Below are positions 1 through 5,744 of a DNA stretch of 5,744 bases, one piece after another (the first letter of the stretch is position 1; every line of letters begins with the position of its first letter). Under the pieces are notes generated by a model, which saw nothing but the letters and a program-made list of their open reading frames with translations, was not told where the DNA came from and did no database searches. The stretch is taken from positions 1 to 5,744 of the forward strand of contig JADCCH010000056.1 of assembly GCA_020252865.1 (NCBI GenBank), read 5' to 3'. The position numbers and the translations under genes were made by a program. The stretch comes from Methylobacterium sp. GTDB taxonomy: Bacteria > Pseudomonadota > Alphaproteobacteria > Rhizobiales > Beijerinckiaceae.

Positions 1-1175
1 AACGGCACGAGATGCACCTTGTCATAGGTCGCCTGCAGGCCATCGCGATCCAGCATCTGGATGGCATTGTAGAACCGGAAACGCCGCGCGGTTTCCGGAG
101 CCTCCTCGGCGCGGATGGCACCCGTCACGAGAATCGTGCCCCCTGGTGCCAGCGCCCTCGCGATCGCCTCGATGGCGCGGGGTTCGCGATCGAGGATGAA
201 CGGGAAGGCGGCTTCCGGCCAGAAGAGATGCGTCACATCGGCGAGGCCCCGCGCATGGGCACCGGTCGCGCGGTCGCTGAGCTCGAGGTAGCGCCGCAGG
301 ATTTCGGGGCCCGAGCCGCCGCGATTCTTGTCTTCCTGAGCGATATTCGGCTGCACGATCCGGATCTTCACATCCGGCACGATCGGCAGGGTCGCAAGAT
401 CGGGCCTCACCCCGCCGGTCGGCGCGAGGCGCAAAGCGCCATGGGCCGCCAGCGCAGCCAGGGCCAGGACGGCCAGCCCGACCGGCAGCACGCGCCCCGC
501 GAGGCTGCGGCCGGTGCCCAGCGCGGCGGGCGTGGCAAAGACAACCAGCGCAAAGAGCCCCAGCCCTTCCGCGCCGATCAGCGCCGCACCCTGCGCGAGC
601 CAGAGATGATCGGAGAAAACCTGCCCGAAGCCGTTCCACGGAAATCCCGTGAACCATTGCGCCCGCGCCCATTCGGATGCGCCCAGGCCAAAGGCGAGGG
701 ATGCGAAGCGAAAGGGTCCGGCGGACCAGATCATCCGCGCAATCATCACGCCGAGGGCCGGGAAGAAAGCGAGCCCCGCCGGCAGGCCGATGACGCCGAG
801 CGGCAGGAGCCAGACAAACTGCTCGCCGCCGATGATGAACGCCGCGCCCAGCCACCACAATCCGCCCAGGAAATAGCCGAAGCCGAAGCACCAGCCGATG
901 AGGAAGGCCACACGCATCATGCGGCGGAAACCGCCCTCGCTCGCGCCGTCGACGAGCCAGACCAGCGGCGGGAAAGCGATGGCAAGGGCCGGCAGCGCAC
1001 TGACCGGCGGCAGCGCCAGCGCGGCCAGAAGTCCGGAGAGAAAGGCTGCGCCTGCGCGCGCACGACCTTCCAGCAGCGCGATGTGCCCGGCGAGATAGGG
1101 AAGCGCGAAACGATGGGCGCGCCATTCCTGCCAGAAATCCGCCCAGCCCAAACCGTTTCTCCCATCGCGAATCAT
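1..1175 (-). CDS. lnt: Apolipoprotein N-acyltransferase Lnt, N-terminal 391 residues (3' end beyond window)
   Basis: Lnt is an inner-membrane enzyme that moves an acyl chain from a phospholipid to the free amino group of the diacylglyceryl-cysteine of lipoproteins, the last step of lipoprotein maturation. The visible part starts with a roughly 40-residue polar lead. Several hydrophobic membrane segments follow between about residues 42 and 245, including the aromatic stretch GYFLGGLWWLG near 100-110 and the family motif TGFPWN at about 176-181. The nitrilase-like domain begins near residue 268 (KIRIVQPNIAQ). The catalytic Glu is read as E321 in WPEAAFP and the catalytic Lys as K386 in YDKVHLVP, matching E267 and K335 of the E. 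coli enzyme. The catalytic Cys lies past the left edge and cannot be checked. The ATG at 1175 is the only ATG before residue 86, and an in-frame TGA at 1193-1191 limits extension. No good ribosome binding site precedes it; a TTG at codon 9 (1151) has GGGAG about 7 bases upstream and is an alternative start. lnt lies 65 bases after corC. Confidence 0.95.
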   Translation of the reverse strand, partial: MIRDGRNGLGWADFWQEWRAHRFALPYLAGHIALLEGRARAGAAFLSGLLAALALPPVSALPALAIAFPPLVWLVDGASEGGFRRMMRVAFLIGWCFGFGYFLGGLWWLGAAFIIGGEQFVWLLPLGVIGLPAGLAFFPALGVMIARMIWSAGPFRFASLAFGLGASEWARAQWFTGFPWNGFGQVFSDHLWLAQGAALIGAEGLGLFALVVFATPAALGTGRSLAGRVLPVGLAVLALAALAAHGALRLAPTGGVRPDLATLPIVPDVKIRIVQPNIAQEDKNRGGSGPEILRRYLELSDRATGAHARGLADVTHLFWPEAAFPFILDREPRAIEAIARALAPGGTILVTGAIRAEEAPETARRFRFYNAIQMLDRDGLQATYDKVHLVP

Positions 1176-1195
1176 CAGCGCGGCAGGGAATCACC

Positions 1196-1232
1196 AAAAA
1201 CGGACGCGCAAAAGCGTTTCTTGTTCTGTCCG
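1196..1232 (-). terminator. Weak terminator-like stem with U tract between corC and lnt
   Basis: On the minus strand, CGGAC (1232-1228) can pair with GTCCG (1205-1201), and five T residues (1200-1196) follow at once. Inside the loop, CGC TTTT GCG can form a small inner hairpin, with an asymmetric internal loop between the two stems. It sits 8 bases after the corC stop and ends 20 bases before the lnt ATG. The outer stem is only 5 base pairs, so if it works at all it is more likely a partial terminator or attenuator that lowers lnt expression than a full stop. It could also be chance. Confidence 0.28.
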
Positions 1233-1240
1233 ATGCAGCA

Positions 1241-2200
1241 TCAACCGCTGTCGTCGCCCGGCGGCCGGGCGATACGAAGCTTGCGCATGCGCCGCGCATC
1301 ACCCTCGATCACGGTGAAGATCAGCCCGTTGGGCGCGGCGAGGCTCTCGCCTTTTGCCGGCAGGCGTCCGAGCAGGGCCGCGACATAGCCGCCGACGGTC
1401 GAGACCGGCTGATCGCCCTCGTCAGGCTCGATCCGAAGGCCCAGCCGCAGCGCGACCTCATCGAGATCGGCCTGCGAGTCAACGAGCAGATCGCCATTCG
1501 GCAGGGCCTCGATGCGGATGTCATCCGATTGATCATGCTCGTCCTCGATGTTCCCGACGATGATCTCGATCAGGTCTTCCAGGGAGACGAGGCCATCGGT
1601 CTCGCCATATTCATCGATCACGAGCGCCATGTGGATGCGCTGGCGCTGCATATCCACCAGAAGGTCGAGCGCCGGCTTCGAAGCCGGCGCGAAGAGCACC
1701 GGGCGCACGAGGCCGCTTTTCCCCACCGTGGTGCCGGAGGCGAGGCTCTCCATCCGCACGAACACATCGCGGATATGGACCATGCCCTTGGGATCATCGA
1801 GGGTTTCGCCATAGACCGGCAGGCGCGAATGCCCGGCCGAGAGAAAGAGGGCCTTCAGGTCCCCGAAGGTCGCGTCCTCGGAAATGCCGATGATCGCGCT
1901 GCGCGGGACCATCACATCCGCCACGCGGGTATCACGCGCATCGAGGAGGTTGCGCAGGATACGGCGCTCCTCGGGCGTGAAGCTGTCGTTGTCGCCCTCG
2001 GCATCCTGGTCCTCGAGCGCATCCTCGAGATTGTCGCGGAGGGAATGGGCGGGCTTCAGCCCCAGCGCAATCTTGAAGCGATCGACCCAGGAATCGCGCC
2101 CGGAATCCTTCAAGGACTCCTTCGCCTCACGCTCCCTTGGCGGCTCCCTGCCCTTGTTGTCCGGCACGCTGCCGCGTTCCGCCGGATTGTCACTACTCAT
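1241..2200 (-). CDS. corC: CorC/TlyC-family CBS-pair protein (hemolysin-like, Mg/Co homeostasis)
   Basis: This 319-residue protein belongs to the CorC/HlyC/TlyC family, whose members are linked to magnesium and cobalt efflux; E. coli YbeX is the equivalent gene of the same cluster. Residues 1 to about 75 are charged and of low complexity. SFTPEERRILRNLL (about 73-86) leads into the family signature VADVMVPRSAI (93-103), which opens a pair of CBS domains (about 93-215, with LVIDEYGETDGLVSLEDLIEII in the second). The C-terminal CorC_HlyC transporter-associated domain runs from about 226 to 312 and contains DQPVSTVGGYVA. There is no N-terminal DUF21/CNNM membrane domain, so this is the short, probably cytoplasmic form. 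The ATG overlaps the ybeY stop as ATGA (2200-2197), and GGAAGGGGG (2218-2210) lies 9 bases upstream as ribosome binding site. The 'hemolysin' label is historical; nothing here shows a toxin. The exact transport role is inferred from the family. Confidence 0.95.
   Translation of the reverse strand: MSSDNPAERGSVPDNKGREPPREREAKESLKDSGRDSWVDRFKIALGLKPAHSLRDNLEDALEDQDAEGDNDSFTPEERRILRNLLDARDTRVADVMVPRSAIIGISEDATFGDLKALFLSAGHSRLPVYGETLDDPKGMVHIRDVFVRMESLASGTTVGKSGLVRPVLFAPASKPALDLLVDMQRQRIHMALVIDEYGETDGLVSLEDLIEIIVGNIEDEHDQSDDIRIEALPNGDLLVDSQADLDEVALRLGLRIEPDEGDQPVSTVGGYVAALLGRLPAKGESLAAPNGLIFTVIEGDARRMRKLRIARPPGDDSG
1669..1690. repeat. 22-base perfect palindrome inside corC
   Basis: The two 11-base arms are exact reverse complements (left arm GCGCCGGCTTC), and the symmetry breaks on both sides beyond 1669 and 1690. 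It lies in frame over corC codons for A171 to A177 (APASKPA), at the boundary between the two CBS repeats. The mRNA could fold into a GC-rich hairpin if the central bases loop out. High G+C content makes such palindromes more likely by chance, and no function is known. Confidence 0.6.
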
Positions 2201-2691
2201 CCAGTGGCGCCCCCTTCCGCGCCCGCATAAGGATCGGAAATGCCCAGCGATGCAAGGATCACGCGTTCGCGATCCTCCATCTCGTCGGCTTCCGCCTCCG
2301 TCTCGTGATCATGGCCCATCAGGTGCAATACGCCATGCACAACCAGATGGGACAGGTGATCGCCGAGGCTTTTTCCTTCGGCCATCGCTTCGGCCATGCA
2401 TGTTTCATAGCCCAGCGCGAGGTCTCCAAGGAAGAGTGATTCCGCATCCCCCGCCCCGGAAGGCATCGCCGGAGCGGGAAAGGAGAGCACGTTGGTGGGT
2501 TTGTTGCTGCCGCGGAAATGGGCATTGAGACGTTGCATCGCGGCATCATCGGTCAGCAGAACGGCGACCAGTGCCGGCGGGCTCCCATTGCCGGCACCGA
2601 TGGCCGCAAGGCCTGCGCGCCGGGCGATGGCTTCCGCTTCGGGCAGTTTCTCCCAGCCTTCGGCCTCGATGAGTACCTCGATCTCAGCCAC
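2197..2691 (-). CDS. ybeY: Endoribonuclease YbeY (16S rRNA 3' maturation, ribosome quality control)
   Basis: YbeY is a zinc-dependent single-strand endoribonuclease of the UPF0054 family, needed for 16S rRNA 3'-end maturation and for removal of defective ribosomes. From the GTG start the protein has 164 residues, near the usual length. The conserved core SNKPTNVLSFP (62-72) and GDLALGYET (89-97) come before the metal motif HGVLHLMGHDH (119-129), with H119, H123 and H129 as the expected zinc ligands. The GTG at 2691-2689 lies inside the last codons of phoH (8-base overlap), which suggests translational coupling; no clear ribosome binding site precedes it. The frame stays open upstream to an ATG at 2730, but that adds 13 residues ([13 protein letters not shown]) that look like out-of-frame reading of the phoH end, so GTG is preferred. 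The stop overlaps the corC start as ATGA. YbeY is known to work with the neighbouring PhoH/YbeZ ATPase. Confidence 0.95.
   Translation of the reverse strand: MAEIEVLIEAEGWEKLPEAEAIARRAGLAAIGAGNGSPPALVAVLLTDDAAMQRLNAHFRGSNKPTNVLSFPAPAMPSGAGDAESLFLGDLALGYETCMAEAMAEGKSLGDHLSHLVVHGVLHLMGHDHETEAEADEMEDRERVILASLGISDPYAGAEGGATG
2210..2218 (-). promoter_or_regulatory. Ribosome binding site of corC
   Basis: GGAAGGGGG stands 9 bases before the corC ATG at 2200, inside the last codons of ybeY. It gives corC its own initiation signal besides the coupling through the ATGA overlap. Confidence 0.5.
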
Positions 2692-3763
2692 GGCGCGGCT
2701 GGGGCGGCAGATCGGCCGCGCGTTCCTCATAGGCCTGCACGATGCGCCGCACGAGATCGTGCCGCACCACATGCTGGTGGCCGAACTTCACATGGCCGAT
2801 GCCCTCGACATCCTTCAGCAGCCCGATTGCCTCGGCAAAACCCGAGACCTGACCCGGCGGAAGGTCGATCTGCGTCGGATCGCCCGTGATGATCATCCGG
2901 GAACCCTCGCCCAGGCGGGTGAGGAACATCTTCATCTGCATGGAGGAGGCGTTCTGCGCTTCATCGAGCAGGATCAGGGCATTGGCCAGCGTGCGTCCGC
3001 GCATGAAGGCGAGCGGCGCGATCTCGATCACGCCGGTCTGGAGCGCGCGCTCGACAAGGCGCCCCTCCATGAAGTCGTAGAGCGCATCGTAGATCGGGCG
3101 CAGATAGGGATCGACCTTTTCGCGCATGTCGCCGGGCAGGAAGCCGATCTTCTCGCCGGCTTCCACCGCGGGGCGCGAAAGAATGAGCCGCTCGACATGC
3201 CCGGCTTCCAGCAATTGCACGGCATGGCCCACGGCGAGCCAGGTCTTGCCGGTGCCGGCGGGCCCTTCCGCGAAGGTGAGTTCATGCCGCGCGAGCACGC
3301 GCAGATAGGCATCCTGAGCGGCGTTGCGCGCCTTCACGGGTCCACGCTTGCGCGTGGCGACATGGCCGAAGCCCTGCTGCGCGGTCTTGCTCGCATCCGC
3401 CGGCTGTTCGCTTTTCACCGGGAAGAGCGCGCGCTGGAGCGCCGTCTCCTCGATCGCGCCATCGACATCGCCCACCCCGACGGTGCGACCCTTGCGGACA
3501 GCCGCATAGAGATTCTCGATCACGAGGCGGGCATGGTTCACGGCATCGCGGGAGCCGCGCAGGCGGATCTGGTTTCCGTTGACATGGGCCAGCACGTTCA
3601 GCCGTCGCTCGAGATGGGCGATGTTCTGATCGTAATTGCCGACGAGAAGCACCGCGGCGCGGTTATCGTCCAGCGTCAAGCTTTCCTCGACACCATCGAG
3701 CGCGGCTTCCACCGAAGCCGCAAGCCTTGAAGGCTCGCTGAGGCGGAAATTCAAGCGGCCCAT
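2684..3763 (-). CDS. phoH: PhoH-family ATPase (YbeZ), partner of YbeY
   Basis: This 359-residue P-loop ATPase of the PhoH family is the YbeZ type that sits beside ybeY and is thought to help it in rRNA maturation. Residues about 28-92 form the variable N-terminal region, a possible RNA-binding fold ([19 protein letters not shown]). The linker contains [16 protein letters not shown]. The ATPase core starts near 148, with Walker A GPAGTGKT (167-174), [18 protein letters not shown] (195-212), Walker [11 protein letters not shown] (262-271) and the sensor-like stretch [11 protein letters not shown] (292-302). [13 protein letters not shown] (334-346) is the usual family ending. The ATG at 3763 overlaps miaB by 13 bases, but the strong ribosome-binding sequence GGGGAGG (3770-3764) touches it with no spacer. 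A TTG at codon 4 (3754), overlapping the miaB stop as TTGA, is 9 bases from GGAGG and may be the true start. The 'phosphate starvation' name comes from E. coli PhoH; no Pho box is seen here. Confidence 0.95.
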   Translation of the reverse strand: MGRLNFRLSEPSRLAASVEAALDGVEESLTLDDNRAAVLLVGNYDQNIAHLERRLNVLAHVNGNQIRLRGSRDAVNHARLVIENLYAAVRKGRTVGVGDVDGAIEETALQRALFPVKSEQPADASKTAQQGFGHVATRKRGPVKARNAAQDAYLRVLARHELTFAEGPAGTGKTWLAVGHAVQLLEAGHVERLILSRPAVEAGEKIGFLPGDMREKVDPYLRPIYDALYDFMEGRLVERALQTGVIEIAPLAFMRGRTLANALILLDEAQNASSMQMKMFLTRLGEGSRMIITGDPTQIDLPPGQVSGFAEAIGLLKDVEGIGHVKFGHQHVVRHDLVRRIVQAYEERAADLPPQPRRG

Positions 3764-5178
3764 CCTCCCCGGTCGGCCTCGCCCAGGGGCGAGACGATCT
3801 CCCCATGCAGCGAGTTTGAACGAAGTTCGGTGATTCGCACATCCGCAATCCGGCCGAGCCAGGCGGAAATTTCGCCCCCCTTGGGGATATCCACGTGAAC
3901 CGCCTGAAGATACGGAGATTTTCCCGCAACCTGCCCCGCGTGTCGGCCGGGCTTCTCGAAGAGAACCGATACGGTCCTGCCGATCATGCCGGCATTGAAC
4001 GCGTTCTGCTGTTCCATGAGCAGGGCCTGCAGGGCATGGAGGCGCGCGGTCTTCACCGCTTCCGGCACCGCATCCCCGGCTTCCGCCGCCTTGGTGCCGG
4101 GCCGCGCGGAATATTTGAACGAATAGGCCGTCGCGAAGCCGACTTCGCGCACGAGGCGCATCGTATCCTCGAAATCCGCATCGGTTTCGCCGGGGAAACC
4201 CACGATGAAATCCGAGGTGATCGCGATATCCGGCCGAAGGTTGCGCACGCGCTCGATGATGCGGAGGTAATCCGCCACCTTGTGTTTGCGGTTCATCGCC
4301 TGGAGGATTCGATCCGAGCCCGCCTGAACCGGCAGATGCAGATAAGGCATCAGTTTCGGCAGATCGCGATGGGCGAGGATCAGCGCCTCATCCATGTCGC
4401 GCGGGTGGCTCGTGGCATAGCGCAGGCGCGCGAGGCCATCGATCTCCGAGAGCGATTCCAACAGCCTCGCGAGACCCCAGACCGAGCCGTCCGGCGCGAC
4501 ACCGTGATAGGCGTTCACATTCTGGCCGAGCAGCATGATCTCCTTCACGCCCGCTTCCGCCATGTTCCGCGCCTCCGCAAGCACGGCCTCGACAGGGCGC
4601 GAAAGCTCCGCACCACGCGTGAAAGGCACGACGCAGAAGGAGCAGAACTTGTCGCAGCCCTCCTGCACTGTGAGAAAGGCCGAGGGGCCGCGCACCTGCA
4701 ACCGCTTCTTCGAGGGCAGGGGCAGGTGGGCGAACTTGTCCTCGTCCGGGAAATCCGTGTCGATGGTCTTCCTGCCGCGCGCATCCTTCAACAGGTCCGG
4801 CAGGCGATGATAGCTCTGCGGCCCCACCACGAGATCGACCGTCGGCGCGCGGCGGATGATCTCGCCGCCCTCGGCCTGCGCCACGCATCCCGCCACCGCG
4901 ATGAGCGTTTCCTTGCCCTGGTGCGCGCGCTCTTCCTTCCGCACGCGCAAGCGACCGATTTCCGAATAGACCTTCTCGGCGGCCTTCTCGCGGATATGAC
5001 AGGTATTGAGGATCACGAGATCGGCGTCATCCGCGTTCTCGGTCGCCTCATAGCCTTCGCGCGCGAGGAGATCCGCCATGCGTTCCGCGTCATGGACATT
5101 CATCTGGCAGCCGAACGACTTGATGTGCGCGCGCTTGGCGCTCCGTTCAGGGTTATCGGGCGGGAATTGTTCCGTCAT
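3751..5178 (-). CDS. miaB: tRNA-2-methylthio-N6-dimethylallyladenosine synthase MiaB
   Basis: MiaB is a radical-SAM methylthiotransferase that converts i6A37 to ms2i6A37 in tRNAs reading codons that begin with U, which aids reading-frame maintenance. The 475-residue protein shows the three-part family layout. The N-terminal UPF0004 domain (about 17-130) has Cys 24 (SFGCQMN), 60 (NTCHIREKA) and 98 (AGCVAQ), expected to bind the auxiliary 4Fe-4S cluster. The radical-SAM core (about 163-390) has [16 protein letters not shown], with C175, C179 and C182 for the SAM-binding cluster, followed by [20 protein letters not shown] and [11 protein letters not shown]-terminal TRAM RNA-binding domain spans about 395-455. 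The CVVP context and NVNAY favour MiaB over MtaB or RimO. The ATG at 5178 lies inside the end of plsC (26-base overlap), with GAGGAG 4 bases upstream. All key cysteines are present, so the enzyme looks intact. Confidence 0.97.
   Translation of the reverse strand: MTEQFPPDNPERSAKRAHIKSFGCQMNVHDAERMADLLAREGYEATENADDADLVILNTCHIREKAAEKVYSEIGRLRVRKEERAHQGKETLIAVAGCVAQAEGGEIIRRAPTVDLVVGPQSYHRLPDLLKDARGRKTIDTDFPDEDKFAHLPLPSKKRLQVRGPSAFLTVQEGCDKFCSFCVVPFTRGAELSRPVEAVLAEARNMAEAGVKEIMLLGQNVNAYHGVAPDGSVWGLARLLESLSEIDGLARLRYATSHPRDMDEALILAHRDLPKLMPYLHLPVQAGSDRILQAMNRKHKVADYLRIIERVRNLRPDIAITSDFIVGFPGETDADFEDTMRLVREVGFATAYSFKYSARPGTKAAEAGDAVPEAVKTARLHALQALLMEQQNAFNAGMIGRTVSVLFEKPGRHAGQVAGKSPYLQAVHVDIPKGGEISAWLGRIADVRITELRSNSLHGEIVSPLGEADRGGWAA
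3764..3770 (-). promoter_or_regulatory. Ribosome binding site of phoH, spacing favours a TTG start
   Basis: GGGGAGG is directly followed by ATG (3763-3761) with no spacer, too close for normal initiation there. The TTG at 3754-3752 stands 9 bases after GGAGG, a usable distance. The site lies in the last codons of miaB. Confidence 0.5.
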
Positions 5179-5744
5179 GCTGCTCCTCTAGCGGCAATTC
5201 AGCCGGTCGGGAAGGGCGCGCCTCGCCCGAAAAGGCGTATCGCACCCGCGTTTCGAGCAATCTCGCGGTTTCCTTGCGATTCTGCGCGCCGTTGACCGGC
5301 AAAGCCTCCGGCAGGCTCACGCGCACGGTAATGCCCGGCCCGGCGAGAATGCCGGCGAGATGGGGCGCGAGATCCATGTCGCCGTGCCAGGCGAGGTGAG
5401 GCATCTCCGCGCGATCAAGCGGTAATCCCCCTCGATGGGTGTAGCGGATGGCAAGCGGCTGGAGCACGGCTTCGCCCGCATCGGCGGTCGCGGCCTGTGC
5501 GGCGCCGAGAAGGGCGGAGCGGAACGGGAGCACGCGCAGGCCATCGCTCGTCGTGCCTTCCGCGAAAAGCACCATCGCATCGCCGTTGGCGATGCGCTCG
5601 GCAATCGCGGCATTCACGGCGGCGGTCTTCGCGCGCCGTTCGCGCTCGACGAAGATCGATCGCTGCAGGCGCGCCAGCGTGCGCACGACCGGCCATGTCC
5701 CGACTTCGCTTTTCGCAATGAACGACACCGGAAACAGCGAGGAG
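5153..5744 (-). CDS. plsC: Lysophospholipid/1-acylglycerol-3-phosphate acyltransferase, PlsC family (5' end beyond window)
   Basis: The C-terminal 196 residues of a PlsC-family acyltransferase are visible; the frame is open to the right edge, so the start is missing. Such enzymes acylate the sn-2 position of lysophosphatidic acid at the inner face of the membrane to make phosphatidic acid. Visible family blocks are [13 protein letters not shown] near the left of the fragment, [11 protein letters not shown] (motif II region) and [20 protein letters not shown] (motif III, the FPEGT block with Ala in place of Pro). The catalytic HX4D motif would lie just past the right edge and is not seen. The gene ends with TAA at 5155-5153, after the miaB start, so translation of the two is probably coupled. 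In related alphaproteobacteria a plsC-like gene often precedes miaB. An OlsA-type role (ornithine-lipid synthesis) cannot be ruled out from this fragment. Confidence 0.88.
   Translation of the reverse strand, partial: SSLFPVSFIAKSEVGTWPVVRTLARLQRSIFVERERRAKTAAVNAAIAERIANGDAMVLFAEGTTSDGLRVLPFRSALLGAAQAATADAGEAVLQPLAIRYTHRGGLPLDRAEMPHLAWHGDMDLAPHLAGILAGPGITVRVSLPEALPVNGAQNRKETARLLETRVRYAFSGEARPSRPAELPLEEQHDGTIPAR
5183..5188 (-). promoter_or_regulatory. Ribosome binding site of miaB
   Basis: GAGGAG lies 4 bases before the miaB ATG at 5178, within the plsC coding sequence. It supports that ATG as the miaB start. Confidence 0.7.

Noticed and set aside
22..1302. Open frame of 426 codons on the minus strand, out of frame with lnt and corC
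   Set aside because: It reads through the corC end and lnt in another frame, is Arg/Ala-rich and shows no domain, while the lnt frame has the WPEAAFP and YDKVHLVP motifs.
12..1388. Open frame of 458 codons on the plus strand opposite lnt and the end of corC
   Set aside because: The translation is rich in Arg, Gln, Glu and Ala, has no recognisable domain and runs across the corC-lnt gap. The minus strand here codes for clear Lnt and CorC motifs, so this is a mirror frame typical of GC-rich DNA.
1529..2230. Open frame of 233 codons on the plus strand opposite corC
   Set aside because: It mirrors CorC codon structure and has no domain; the CBS and CorC_HlyC signatures on the minus strand explain the region.
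2384..2400. Short direct repeat of the form TTCGGCCAT in ybeY
   Set aside because: It codes for the repeated Met-Ala-Glu of MAEAMAEG in YbeY and is too short and in-frame to be a separate element.
2492..3730. Open frame of 412 codons on the plus strand opposite phoH and part of ybeY
   Set aside because: It spans the phoH-ybeY junction antisense to strong Walker A/B and YbeY motifs. The His/Ala/Arg-rich translation has no family features and no plausible ribosome binding context was seen.
3895..5295. Open frame of 466 codons on the plus strand opposite miaB and the plsC end
   Set aside because: It is antisense to an intact MiaB with all six cluster cysteines. Its composition (Arg, His, Ala, Ile) is what reverse reading of GC-rich codons gives.
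1..5744. Search for mobile elements, CRISPR repeats, tRNA genes or a horizontally acquired block
   Set aside because: No terminal inverted repeats, spaced repeats, cloverleaf sequence or change in base composition was seen; all DNA except the 65-base gap is covered by conserved genes.

Overview
This window carries six adjacent housekeeping genes, all on the minus strand, so transcription runs from the right end to the left end. In transcription order they are plsC (5' end cut by the window), miaB, phoH (ybeZ family), ybeY, corC (hemolysin/TlyC family) and lnt (3' end cut by the window). The base composition is high in G+C. The gene order and protein motifs fit an alphaproteobacterium, probably of the Hyphomicrobiales (Rhizobiales) type. 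That placement rests on remembered gene order and motif style, not on a search, and the genus cannot be named.

Layout, reading leftward: plsC covers 5744-5153. miaB covers 5178-3751 and starts inside the end of plsC. phoH covers 3763-2684 and starts inside the end of miaB. ybeY covers 2691-2197 and starts with GTG inside the end of phoH. corC covers 2200-1241 and overlaps the ybeY stop by the four bases ATGA. After a 65-base gap, the only real intergenic space in the window, lnt runs from 1175 off the left edge. No promoter is visible, so the operon promoter presumably lies beyond the right edge. The gap before lnt holds a weak stem followed by five U residues that could act as a partial terminator or attenuator.

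The genes form two linked themes. MiaB modifies tRNA, and PhoH/YbeZ with YbeY acts in rRNA maturation and ribosome quality control. CorC is a CBS-domain protein associated with Mg/Co homeostasis, and its E. coli homologue YbeX lies in the same cluster (miaB-ybeZ-ybeY-ybeX-lnt). PlsC and Lnt work at the inner membrane: PlsC makes phosphatidic acid, and Lnt uses phospholipid acyl chains to finish lipoproteins.

This is a well-known conserved cluster, and I found no sign of a new system, mobile element, CRISPR array or RNA gene. Points worth a second look are start-codon choices (phoH, ybeY, lnt), the terminator-like stem before lnt, and a 22-base perfect palindrome inside corC. Long open frames on the plus strand mirror the real genes and are rejected as coding.
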